A stretch of DNA of 64,000 bases from Hyphomicrobium sp. (lineage in GTDB: Bacteria > Pseudomonadota > Alphaproteobacteria > Rhizobiales > Hyphomicrobiaceae): positions 124,001 through 188,000 of the forward strand of contig JADJVG010000008.1 in the NCBI GenBank assembly GCA_016716675.1, written 5' to 3'. Below the pieces are notes generated by a model. That model was not told the DNA's origin. It searched no databases and was given only the letters and a program-made list of their open reading frames with translations. Below are positions 1 through 8,509 of this stretch, piece by piece (positions within the stretch are counted from its first letter, which is position 1; every line of letters starts with the position of its first letter). A program made the position numbers and the translations under genes.

Positions 1-1162
1 GCGACTTCATCATCGCGCGCATGAACAGTTGGCTGATTTTGTCGCCGTGCTTGTCGAAGATCATCCGGACGGCGAGACAGGGGCGCTCCTCGCCTTCGCG
101 CAGCGAGCATAAGTCGTTGGAAATCTTCTCGGGCAGCATCGGCACAACGCGGTCGGGGAAATACACCGAGTTGCCGCGCAGTTCGGCTTCGCGGTCGAGC
201 TTGCTGCCGGGGCGGATGTAGTGAGCGACATCGGCAATGGCGACGATCACGCTCCACCCGCCGTCATTTTTGCCACTGTTGTCGGGTTCGGCGTAGACGG
301 CGTCGTCGTGGTCGCGGGCGTCAGCCGGGTCGATGGTGATCAGTGGGATAGTGCGCAGATCGGTGCGCCCGTCCATCGTCGGCGGCTCGAGCGTCTCGCA
401 TTCCGCGATGACGGCTTCCGGGAAATCCTCGGGGATGCCGTGTGCGTGAATGGCGATCAGCGAGACTTGGCGTTGGTCGTCGGGGTTGCCGAGACTTTCG
501 AGAATAACGGCGCGCGGCGTTGCAAACCGGCCGCGGCGGACGAGTTCGAAGCGTACCAAATCGCCGTCGCTCGCCTTGCCGTCGTCATCGGGCAGGATCG
601 GCCAGCTTTTCATTTCCTTACGATCGATCGGCTCGATGGTGCCGCCGCCGCGTTTCGAAGCGCGATAGATGCCGAGCACGCGGCGCTTCTCGCGCGGCAG
701 CTTCTTGATCGGGCTGGCGTCATAGGATGCGGGACCGGCGTCGCGCGGTAGTTTTGTCAGGCGCACGAGCACGCGATCGCCGATGCCGATGTCGGCATCG
801 GTGCCCGAGCCTTCGACGATCAGGCGCACAATAGGGCGTTTGCCGTCGTCTTCTTCCCAATGCAGAGGTTTGCCGACGAGATCTCCGTCGCGATCGCGCC
901 CGGTGATTTCAAGCGTCGTGACGGGCGGTAGCTTGCCCTTCTCGCGCAGGTCTTTCTTGTTGCCGGCGAGCGTGCCTTCTTCCGCCATTTCGGCGAGCAG
1001 CCGCTTCAGCGCAATCTTCGCGCCGCCCGAGATGCCGAACGCGCGCGCGATTTCGCGCTTGCCCGCCTTGCCCTGCGACGTGTTGATGAAATCGAGGATC
1101 TGCTTTTTGCTCGGCAGGCCCCCGTTCGCGGGATCGCGCGCTTTCTTAGGGGGGCGGGCCAC
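1..1162 (-). CDS. rnr: Ribonuclease R (partial, N-terminal part)
   Basis: RNB-family 3'-to-5' exoribonuclease that degrades structured RNA in the cytoplasm. About 387 codons are present; the gene runs off the left edge, so most of the catalytic and S1 regions are missing from view. The frame opens after a TGA and the first start is GTG at 1162, preceded by a GAGAG purine run. An N-terminal winged-helix-like segment is visible (SKKQILDFI, KREIARAFGISGG), then OB/cold-shock-like sequence, then near residue 275 the RNB signature IDPADARDHDDAV, whose aspartates bind the catalytic metal, followed by HYIRPGSKLD and YFPDRVVPMLPEKISNDLCS. It lies 55 bp downstream of topA on the same strand, a usual Rhizobiales arrangement, so co-transcription is likely. 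Confidence 0.95.
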   Translation of the reverse strand, partial: MARPPKKARDPANGGLPSKKQILDFINTSQGKAGKREIARAFGISGGAKIALKRLLAEMAEEGTLAGNKKDLREKGKLPPVTTLEITGRDRDGDLVGKPLHWEEDDGKRPIVRLIVEGSGTDADIGIGDRVLVRLTKLPRDAGPASYDASPIKKLPREKRRVLGIYRASKRGGGTIEPIDRKEMKSWPILPDDDGKASDGDLVRFELVRRGRFATPRAVILESLGNPDDQRQVSLIAIHAHGIPEDFPEAVIAECETLEPPTMDGRTDLRTIPLITIDPADARDHDDAVYAEPDNSGKNDGGWSVIVAIADVAHYIRPGSKLDREAELRGNSVYFPDRVVPMLPEKISNDLCSLREGEERPCLAVRMIFDKHGDKISQLFMRAMMKS

Positions 1163-1217
1163 CGGATTTGTCTCTCTCGTTCGGGATCAGGCCATCAGTG
1201 TCAGGCCATGACATCGG

Positions 1218-3986
1218 TCACGCCTTTGCCTTGGCGGTTTTTTTAGCGGCAGGCTTTTTTGCAGCAGGCTTTTTGGCGGCTGCTTTCGTAGCCGGTGCTT
1301 TCTTGGCAGGTGCAGCTGCTTTCACCGGCTTGGCACTTGCTTCGCTTGCGGGCTTGGCAGCCTTCGGCGCGGCCTTGGCTTTGGCGGGTGCTTTGGCGCC
1401 GCGCTTGGCTTTCTTGCCGCCGCCGTTGGCGATGCGCTCGGCAATCAGCGCGATCGCTTCATCGACCGTTAGATCTTCCGGCTTCTTGGATTTCGGCACC
1501 GTCGCGTTGACTTTGTTGTGCGTGACGTACGGCCCGTAGCGGCCTTCGAGCACCTGGATCTTGCCGCCTTCGACAGGGTGTTCGCCAAGATCTTTAAGAA
1601 CCGTCGCTGCTTGACGCTGGAAGCGGCTCTTGCCGCCGCCGGCGCGCTTTTCAGCAAGCAGCGTCACCGCGCGGTTGAGACCGATGGTGAAGACCTCTTC
1701 CATGTTCTCGAGGTTGGCGTATGTGCCGTCATGCAGAATGAACGGCCCGTAGCGGCCAAGGCTGGCGGTGATCGGCGTTGCTGTTTCCGGGTGGATGCCG
1801 ACGTCGCGCGGCAACGACAAAAGCTGCAGCGCGCGCTCAAGATCGAGCGTCGCCGCATCAACGCCTTTCGGCAGGCTCGAACGCTTGGGCTTTTCATCGC
1901 CCTCGGCTTCGCCAAGCTGCACATAAGGGCCAAAGCGGCCGTTGCGCAGCGTCACCGCAACGCCGTCATCGTTATATCCGAGCACTTTGCCGTCGAGTGC
2001 TGCAGCTTCATCGCCACCAGCGGATTGCGAGAGCTGGCGCGTGAAGCGGCACTCGGGATAATTTTCGCAGCCGATGAAGGCGCCGTACTGGCTCGAAATT
2101 TTCAAGCTCAAGCGGCCGGTGCCGCACTTCGGGCAGGCGCGTGCATCGCTGCCGTCTTCCTTGGCCGGGAACACATGCGGTCCGAGCAATTCGTTGAGTG
2201 CTTCGAGCACTTCGGTGACGCGAAGATCTTTAATGTCGGCGACGGCCGTTGTGAAGTCGCGCCAGAAATCGCGCAACACGTCTTTCCAGGCCAGTTCGTT
2301 GTTGGAGATCAGGTCGAGCTGCTCTTCGAGCCCGGCGGTGAAATCGAACTCGACGTATTTCTTGAAAAAGCTTTCGAGGAACGCGATGACTAGGCGGCCC
2401 TTGTCTTCCGGCACCAAGCGCTTCTTTTCGATTCTGACGTAGTCGCGATCGACAAGCACGGCCATGATCGACGCGTAGGTCGACGGGCGGCCGATGCCGA
2501 GCTCTTCCATGCGCTTCACCAGCGTGGCTTCTGAAAAGCGCGGTGGCGGCTGCGTGAAGTGCTGATCGGCGTCGATCTGTTTATCCTTGAGGCGATCGCC
2601 GGCTTCGAGCGGCGGCAGACGGCGGCTATCCTCGTCATCACCTTCGGAGTCGTCTTTGCCTTTTTGGATGTAGCGGAATTTGTCGTCGCGGCCTTCTTCG
2701 TAGACCTTCAAGAAGCCATCGAACGTGATGACGGAACCGTTGGCGCGCAGGCCGTAGTCGGTGCCGTTGCGGCCTTTGACTTTGATTTCGGCAACTGTCT
2801 GTTCGAGATCGGCGGCGGCCATTTGGCTTGCGATCGTGCGCTTCCAGACGAGATCGTAAAGGGCTGCCTGATCCTTATCGAGGAACTTGCGAACCTGATC
2901 GGGCTTGCGCTTCGGGTCGGTCGGCCGGATGGCTTCGTGCGCTTCTTGTGCGTTCTTGGCTTTGGTTTTCCACTCGCGCGCAAACGGCGTGTAGCGCGCA
3001 CCGTATTCCGACGAAATAACATCGCGGATATGGGCGACCGCTTCGGGAATGATCTGCACGCCGTCGGTTCGCATGTAGGTGATGAGGCCGACCGTCTCGC
3101 CGCCGATGTCGACGCCTTCATAGAGGCGCTGGGCGACCTGCATCGTCTGCTTGGCTGAGAAGCCGAGCTTGCGCGACGCATCCATCTGCAACGTCGAGGT
3201 CGTGAACGGCGGATACGGGTTGCGCTTGGCAGCCTTCTTTTCCACCGATGCGATTGTAAAATCCTGCTTCTCGATGGCTGCCTTGATGGCGGCGGCGCTC
3301 GCCTCGTCCTTGATATCGAGCTTCTTCAAGGTGGTGCCGGCGATCTCGGTCAGGCGGGCGCGGAAGTCATCACCCTTGGGAGATGAGAGCAGGGCTTCGA
3401 TGGTCCAGTATTCATCGGTGCGGAAGGCTTCGATTTCGGCTTCGCGGTCGCAAATGAGACGCAGCGCCACAGACTGCACGCGTCCTGCCGAGCGGGCACC
3501 CGGCAGCTTGCGCCACAGCACCGGCGACAGGTTGAAGCCGACGAGATAGTCGAGGGCGCGGCGCGCAAGATAGGCTTCGACCAGCGGCTGGTCGATTTTG
3601 CGCGGCTCTTTGAGGGCCGCCAGGATCGACTGCTTGGTGATGGCGTTGAACGCCACACGCTCGATCTCAAGGCCCTTCTTGATGGCTTTCTTCTGATTGA
3701 GGATTTCCAGGAGATGCCAGGAAATGGCTTCGCCTTCGCGATCAGGGTCGGTCGCCAGGATGAGCTTATCGGCGCCCTTAACGGCGTCGGCGATCTCACG
3801 AATGATCTTCTGGGATTTCGCGTCGATGTCCCAGTGCATTACAAAGTCATTGTCCGGCTCGACCGAGCCATTCTTGGCCGGCAGGTCGCGGACATGGCCG
3901 TAAGAAGCGATGACCTTATAGCCAGACCCCAGATACTTGTTGATGGTCTTGGCCTTGGCGGCGGATTCGACGATGACGACGTTCAT
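1218..3986 (-). CDS. topA: DNA topoisomerase I
   Basis: Type IA topoisomerase that relaxes negative supercoils through a 5'-phosphotyrosine intermediate. The start MNVVIVESAAKAKTINKYLG matches the family N-terminus, so it is preferred to an in-frame start nine codons upstream at 4013. The Toprim acidic motif is ATDPDREGEAISWH. The active-site tyrosine sits in TYMRTDG at about residue 304. One zinc ribbon (CPKC and CENYPEC) lies near residue 630, and the repeated 'GRYGPY/GRFGPYV' topo C-terminal modules follow. The last ~90 residues are Lys/Ala/Pro-rich (AAKKPAAKKPAAK), a basic tail common in alphaproteobacterial TopA. Note ESAAKAK in place of the usual ESPAKAK. The gene lies upstream of rnr and downstream of plsY-dprA. 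Confidence 0.97.
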   Translation of the reverse strand: MNVVIVESAAKAKTINKYLGSGYKVIASYGHVRDLPAKNGSVEPDNDFVMHWDIDAKSQKIIREIADAVKGADKLILATDPDREGEAISWHLLEILNQKKAIKKGLEIERVAFNAITKQSILAALKEPRKIDQPLVEAYLARRALDYLVGFNLSPVLWRKLPGARSAGRVQSVALRLICDREAEIEAFRTDEYWTIEALLSSPKGDDFRARLTEIAGTTLKKLDIKDEASAAAIKAAIEKQDFTIASVEKKAAKRNPYPPFTTSTLQMDASRKLGFSAKQTMQVAQRLYEGVDIGGETVGLITYMRTDGVQIIPEAVAHIRDVISSEYGARYTPFAREWKTKAKNAQEAHEAIRPTDPKRKPDQVRKFLDKDQAALYDLVWKRTIASQMAAADLEQTVAEIKVKGRNGTDYGLRANGSVITFDGFLKVYEEGRDDKFRYIQKGKDDSEGDDEDSRRLPPLEAGDRLKDKQIDADQHFTQPPPRFSEATLVKRMEELGIGRPSTYASIMAVLVDRDYVRIEKKRLVPEDKGRLVIAFLESFFKKYVEFDFTAGLEEQLDLISNNELAWKDVLRDFWRDFTTAVADIKDLRVTEVLEALNELLGPHVFPAKEDGSDARACPKCGTGRLSLKISSQYGAFIGCENYPECRFTRQLSQSAGGDEAAALDGKVLGYNDDGVAVTLRNGRFGPYVQLGEAEGDEKPKRSSLPKGVDAATLDLERALQLLSLPRDVGIHPETATPITASLGRYGPFILHDGTYANLENMEEVFTIGLNRAVTLLAEKRAGGGKSRFQRQAATVLKDLGEHPVEGGKIQVLEGRYGPYVTHNKVNATVPKSKKPEDLTVDEAIALIAERIANGGGKKAKRGAKAPAKAKAAPKAAKPASEASAKPVKAAAPAKKAPATKAAAKKPAAKKPAAKKTAKAKA

Positions 3987-4209
3987 CTCGCGCTGTAGCT
4001 CCTTGGCGGGCATACCCGCCCCGGTTGATCGGTGTAACGTGTCTCTTCCGGCGCTCGTGGGTGGGGGGGGAACATGGTTGATCGCCGCAGCACTGTCAAA
4101 TGTGGGCTAACGCGGGGTTAAAGTTGAACAATTTCCCGCTATTGCAATCTATGCGGGAATATATTACCCACGACTTTCAACTTTTGAGTGCATTTTTGAG
4201 GGTTTTTCT

Positions 4210-4425
4210 ATGGGAGTGAGGCCGCAAAGCGGTGGGCCTGACATGTCGCCATCCGACAACGAACGCGCCGAACGTCTGCTGTACCTAGCCGACTTGGTGA
4301 ACGAACTGCAAGACCTTGCTGCGCGCGAGGGTTGTGAGACCTTGGCCGGGATACTGGCGCTCGCACATCTGGAAGCCCTGACCCAAGCCAGAGTTGCTCC
4401 GGCCAGCGCCACGCCCGTCGGTTAG
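4210..4425 (+). CDS. Small hypothetical protein (71 aa)
   Basis: Function not recognised. A GAGGG ribosome-binding site lies seven bases upstream of the ATG at 4210; a second in-frame ATG is at 4243. The core (DNERAERLLYLADLVNELQD, then ETLAGILALAHLEA) is predicted to form two amphipathic helices, with no signal peptide or membrane segment. It stands alone on the plus strand between topA and dprA, both on the minus strand. The region upstream (3987-4209) is AT-richer than its surroundings and should hold divergent promoters for topA and this gene. The ribosome-binding site and helical composition support it being real, possibly a small regulatory or adaptor protein, but no role can be assigned. 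Confidence 0.6.
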   Translation: MGVRPQSGGPDMSPSDNERAERLLYLADLVNELQDLAAREGCETLAGILALAHLEALTQARVAPASATPVG

Positions 4426-4447
4426 GCAGGCAGGCGCATTGTTGCCT

Positions 4448-5641
4448 TCACGACGGATCGCGCCGGGCGATCAAGCCGGTGCCCGGCCGCGTGATATGCC
4501 CGGCAAGATCGAGTTCCATTAGCGCGATCTGGACAGCGCGCGTCGATAATCCCGTGGCCCGCTGGATTGCATCAAGATCAACGGGGGCGGGGCCGAGGGC
4601 TTGCAAAACCGTGCTGCGTTCCGGATCGCCAACGTCGGGTGGATTGGGGTCAGCGGGCGGCTGAGGATCGCGCGGCATCCAGCGCAGCGAAGCTGGGCCT
4701 TCGCGCAAACCGGAAAGCGGCTCCAGCACGCGCATCACGTCTTCGGCTTCGGTCACCAGCGTCGCGCCGTTTTTGAGCAGCCGATTGGTGCCTTCTGCGC
4801 GCGGGTCGAGCGGATGGCCGGGCACGGCAAACACGTCGCGACCCTGTTCGCCGGCATAGCGCGCGGTGACCAACGTGCCGGAGCGCGCGGCGGCTTCGAC
4901 AATCACTACGCCAAGGGAAATGCCGGAGATGATGCGATTACGGCGCGGGAAATCTTGACCTCGCGGCTTGTATCCGGGCGGCAGTTCGGTGATGAGGCAC
5001 CCCTCGCTGCCGATACGCTCGAATAGCGCGGCGTGTTCAGGCGGATAGAGATGATCGATGCCACCGGCGAGCACCGCAACGGTTCCGCTGGCGAGCGCTG
5101 CGCTGTGTGCTGCGCCGTCGATGCCGCGCGCAAGGCCGGATGCAATCACGTATCCCGCTTCACCGAGGCGGTGGGCAAACAGGCCGGCGAGTTTAGCGCC
5201 CGCCGCCGAACACGACCGCGAGCCGACGATGGCGACCGCCGGTCGGTGCAACAGCTCACTGCGCCCCTTGATGTACAACATGGGGGGCGGTGCATCGGTG
5301 GCTGCGAGCGCGGCGGGGTATCCTGGTTCGATCGTAAAAACCGGCTCGGCGCCAGCGCGGGCGGCTGCTGCAAGTTCGGCTTCGGCCTGATCGGACGGGC
5401 AAATGCGGATCGGCCGTTTGCTGCCGGCGCGGCGCGTGATTTCAGGCAACGCATTCAGCGCTTCCGCTGCGCCGCCGTAGCGATTGATGAGTTCGCGGAA
5501 CGCCACGGGGCCGACGTTTTCCGAACGGATCAGCCGCAGGCAGGCCAGTGTTTCCGGCGGCGCTAGTTTGGCAATCGGCAATGGCGCTGCAGTGAATAGA
5601 GAAGGCGACTCAGGCTTTGGCACCGATCTTTGGCTCCTCAC
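4448..5641 (-). CDS. dprA: DNA processing protein DprA
   Basis: DprA/Smf family: binds single-stranded DNA and loads RecA during natural transformation. The N-terminal helix-hairpin-helix/SAM-like part (CLRLIRSENVGPVAFRELI) is followed by the Rossmann-like domain with VAIVGSRSCSAAG, IASGLARGIDGAAH, VAVLAGGIDHLYPPEH and the signature PRRNRIISGIS. A C-terminal winged-helix domain (LDAIQRATGLSTRAVQIALMELDLAGHI) is present. The start is GTG at 5641 (another GTG at 5623), so the gene begins inside the last 32 bases of plsY, consistent with translational coupling. Its length of 397 residues is normal for alphaproteobacteria. Competence need not be implied, since DprA is widespread in bacteria not known to be transformable. 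Confidence 0.96.
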   Translation of the reverse strand: MRSQRSVPKPESPSLFTAAPLPIAKLAPPETLACLRLIRSENVGPVAFRELINRYGGAAEALNALPEITRRAGSKRPIRICPSDQAEAELAAAARAGAEPVFTIEPGYPAALAATDAPPPMLYIKGRSELLHRPAVAIVGSRSCSAAGAKLAGLFAHRLGEAGYVIASGLARGIDGAAHSAALASGTVAVLAGGIDHLYPPEHAALFERIGSEGCLITELPPGYKPRGQDFPRRNRIISGISLGVVIVEAAARSGTLVTARYAGEQGRDVFAVPGHPLDPRAEGTNRLLKNGATLVTEAEDVMRVLEPLSGLREGPASLRWMPRDPQPPADPNPPDVGDPERSTVLQALGPAPVDLDAIQRATGLSTRAVQIALMELDLAGHITRPGTGLIARRDPS

Positions 5642-6242
5642 CTGCGATCAGCCGCCGGATGTTGGCGCGATGCTTCCAAAAAATCAGTAGCGTCATTAGG
5701 CCAGCGACTATCGCCAGCTCGCAGAACCCCATGAGTGCCAGGGCAACCGGCACAACGACACTGGCAACGAGTGCCGAAAGAGACGACGTTTTCGACAACG
5801 CGGCAACCGCGATCCAAACGAGCGCGAAGATTGCAGCACCTTGCCACGCAAGCCCGAGCAGCACGCCGATGTAGGTCGCCACGCCCTTGCCGCCGCGAAA
5901 CTTCAGCCATATCGGATAGATATGCCCGAGGAATGCGCCGAGACCGGCCAGCATGGCGGGAACCTGCCCGTAGAAGTGATCGGCCAGCAATACGGCCGCC
6001 GTGCCCTTCAAGCCGTCGAGCAGAAGCGTTGCGGCGGCCAGACCCTTATTGCCGGTGCGGAGCACATTGGTTGCGCCGATGTTGCCGGAACCGATGGCGC
6101 GCACGTCGCCAAGCCCCGCTGCCCGCGTTAGCAGCAGGCCGAACGGAATGGAGCCGAGCAGATAGCCGAGGCCAAAAGCAAGAGGCAGCCAATACCACAG
6201 GCCGCCAGCCATAAATGTGATGAAAGACGACAGCGGGCTCAT
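5610..6242 (-). CDS. plsY: Glycerol-3-phosphate acyltransferase PlsY
   Basis: Integral inner-membrane enzyme that transfers the acyl group from acyl-phosphate to glycerol-3-phosphate, the first step of phospholipid synthesis. Family motifs are present: LLGSIPFGLLLTR, GSGNIGATNVLRTG, and FLGHIYPIWLKFRGGKGVATYIG, which contains the phosphate-binding GGKGVAT. About five membrane segments are evident, and 210 residues is the usual length. The gene overlaps the start of dprA by 32 bases on the same strand. It begins just left of a short divergent region facing the L,D-transpeptidase gene. Confidence 0.96.
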   Translation of the reverse strand: MSPLSSFITFMAGGLWYWLPLAFGLGYLLGSIPFGLLLTRAAGLGDVRAIGSGNIGATNVLRTGNKGLAAATLLLDGLKGTAAVLLADHFYGQVPAMLAGLGAFLGHIYPIWLKFRGGKGVATYIGVLLGLAWQGAAIFALVWIAVAALSKTSSLSALVASVVVPVALALMGFCELAIVAGLMTLLIFWKHRANIRRLIAGEEPKIGAKA

Positions 6243-6523
6243 GGATGGGGTGCGATCCTAGGGGACGCGGATGATATATCCGTGTGGCGCCAAACTATGC
6301 AAAGACCCCATTTGTAGCAACTGGGAGCCATAGGGCGGCTCTATGCCGTGTCGCGCCTGCGACACAGCAGGCTGCAACAGTTGCCTCCGCACGGTGCTAT
6401 TGGCTACCCCGGCTGGCACCTGCAACGGTTCAAATTGCAACGACGAGAGGGCTATATCCGCACTTTGTTTACGTTCTATATTGCAGTCTCTTGTGTAGAC
6501 CGCATCTTCTCGAGGTTCCGAGT

Positions 6524-8425
6524 ATGACCTGCAAGTTCCGCTCGCGTACGGTAGCGAACATGTCCGCCGCCGCTGCCCTCATCATGGCGGCCGGTTTAGC
6601 GCAATCGCCAGCCGCCGCTGAGGCGCGCAAACCGCAGAGTATGAAATCGCAAAGCGTGCCAGCGGTTCAGGACAGCCTCTCTGGTCCGCCGGTGATGGCC
6701 ATCGTTTCGATCAAGCATCAACGGGTCTCGCTTTATGATGCACACGGCGGCGCGTTGCGCGCCAGCACGTCGAGCGGCGCGAGAGAGTATGAGACGCCCG
6801 TCGGCATCTACAGCGTTCTGCAAAAGAATAGGGACCACTATTCCAACCTCTATGACGATGCTGCCATGCCGTTTATGCAGCGCATCACGTGGTCGGGGAT
6901 TGCCCTTCATGAAGGTCAGCTTCCGGGCTACCCGGCGTCGCACGGCTGCGTGCGCATGCCCGGCACGTTTGCCGAGCAGATTTTTCCGCTGACCAAGATC
7001 GGGATGCGGGTCATCGTTGCGCGCGATAACGTAGCGCCGGTTGCTATTTCTCATTCGAACCTGTTGAAGCCAGCGCCGATCAGTGGCGCGGCGTTCGTGA
7101 CGCGTACGGCGTTTGATGCCAGCAGCACCGCGGATCAGAGTCCGCGTCCGTTTGTTGCCGATCTGAGCCAATGGCCGGAGCGTCAGGCCGAAATGGACGA
7201 CTATCAGCGGCGCGTCGTTGCCGCCAATACCGAAGTCGAGCAGCGCAAGGCGCCGATTGCCCAGTTGAAAGAGGTGGTGGCTGCCGCGACCAAGAAACAA
7301 GCGGCCGCTGCAAAAAGTCTGCGCACGGCCGAAAAGTCTAAACGTATCGCAGATGAGCGGGCCGCCAGTGCGGACCGCGCGCTGGCGTATGCGAAGGACG
7401 TTGCCAGATTGAAACCGTGGGAGGCCGCCAAAGACAAGGCCGACGCGGCCGTGTTGACCACCACGGAGCGGCACTCCAAGGCCATCGCCGCAGTCGCGGC
7501 CGCAACCGACAAGCGGGCACGCACCAGGGCGGAACGTGCCGAGCGGGCTGCCGCGCGTGCCAAGCAAACGGCCATCGCGAAAGCGTCGCGCGCTGATCGC
7601 GATCTGGCCGCTGCGAAATTGCCGGCCCGCTACCAGAAACAGGCGGATGCCACCGCCAAAGCCACGGCGACGGCTGCCACTGTCGCGCAGCGTACGACGG
7701 CTTTGTTGCAAGCCAAGCAATTTGCTGATGCCGCCTTGCAGACCGCCACACAAGATCTCGCCAAGGCCGAAGCGGCACTTGAGACGGCCGTTGCCGCGGC
7801 GACCGAGGCGCGGCGTAAGACGCTGCCCGTTTCCCTATTCATCAGCCGAAACACACAGCGGCTGTATGTACGGCAGGGCCATGAACCGGTTGTCGACGTT
7901 CCGGTCAGCATTGCCGACCCGGACAAGCCGATTGGCACGCATGTATTCACGGCGGTCGATTATGAGAACGGTACCAATAGTCTGCGCTGGACGGCGGTCT
8001 CTATGGCGCCGCGCCCCGGACGAGATTTTTCTGCGCTGTCGAGCAAGGCGCGCAAGCAGATGGAAGCGGCGGCGGCCGAACCCTTTGTAACGGATGCCGC
8101 CATCGCGGCGTCTGTGCTCGACCGCATTACAATCCCGCCGGAAATTCTGCAGCGCATTTCAGCATCCGTCTGGCCCGGATCGTCACTGATCGTTTCGGAT
8201 GAGCCGCTGCACAAGGAAACCAACAACGCCACCGACTTCATTGTGCTGATTAGCGGCGAGCCGCAGGGCGGCATCAAGCATCGGCCGAAGCCGCCCCCGG
8301 CACCCGCCCGCCGATACTACGATCGCGACGATTGGGATGATCGCCCCAACGACATGATCGTCTACGACCGTTATGGCCGCCGCATGCGGGTGATCCAGAA
8401 GAAGCCGCTGTTCAGTTGGTGGTGA
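6524..8425 (+). CDS. L,D-transpeptidase (YkuD) with coiled coil and degenerate second domain
   Basis: Periplasmic peptidoglycan cross-linking or lipoprotein-attaching enzyme of the YkuD family. The chosen ATG at 6524 gives a 633-residue protein with a signal peptide (SAAAALIMAAGLAQSPAAA); the open frame extends 80 codons further upstream but that part looks non-coding. The catalytic motif ASHGCVRMPGTFAEQ is near residue 140, with the nucleophilic Cys intact. Residues ~220-440 form a long Ala/Lys/Arg-rich coiled coil. After it, SLFISRNTQRLYVRQG and PIGTHVFTAVDY resemble YkuD beta-strands again but without a His/Cys catalytic motif, so this looks like a degenerate second domain. The C-terminus is Pro/Asp/Arg-rich. 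The gene is convergent with pyrC across a hairpin. Confidence 0.9.
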   Translation: MTCKFRSRTVANMSAAAALIMAAGLAQSPAAAEARKPQSMKSQSVPAVQDSLSGPPVMAIVSIKHQRVSLYDAHGGALRASTSSGAREYETPVGIYSVLQKNRDHYSNLYDDAAMPFMQRITWSGIALHEGQLPGYPASHGCVRMPGTFAEQIFPLTKIGMRVIVARDNVAPVAISHSNLLKPAPISGAAFVTRTAFDASSTADQSPRPFVADLSQWPERQAEMDDYQRRVVAANTEVEQRKAPIAQLKEVVAAATKKQAAAAKSLRTAEKSKRIADERAASADRALAYAKDVARLKPWEAAKDKADAAVLTTTERHSKAIAAVAAATDKRARTRAERAERAAARAKQTAIAKASRADRDLAAAKLPARYQKQADATAKATATAATVAQRTTALLQAKQFADAALQTATQDLAKAEAALETAVAAATEARRKTLPVSLFISRNTQRLYVRQGHEPVVDVPVSIADPDKPIGTHVFTAVDYENGTNSLRWTAVSMAPRPGRDFSALSSKARKQMEAAAAEPFVTDAAIAASVLDRITIPPEILQRISASVWPGSSLIVSDEPLHKETNNATDFIVLISGEPQGGIKHRPKPPPAPARRYYDRDDWDDRPNDMIVYDRYGRRMRVIQKKPLFSWW

Positions 8426-8441
8426 GTGGGCATAAGCGCCT

Positions 8442-8465
8442 GGAAAACACCGAAAGGTGGTTTCC
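8442..8465. terminator. Hairpin between convergent genes
   Basis: GGAAAACACC, a GAAA tetraloop, then GGTGGTTTCC: a ten-base stem with one A/G mismatch and a GNRA loop, located 16 bases after the L,D-transpeptidase stop and 44 bases from the pyrC stop on the other strand. It is probably a bidirectional terminator. The A/T runs inside the stem give only short U tracts. Confidence 0.65.
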
Positions 8466-8509
8466 CGGCGCGGCCGCCGCTAGCGTGTTTGATCGGATGA
8501 AAGCGGGCC

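Noticed and set aside
2708..3181. Long antisense frames within topA, AT3 and the HAO gene
   Set aside because: High-GC codon bias makes antisense frames open; they lack start signals, and the sense frames contain unmistakable protein motifs.
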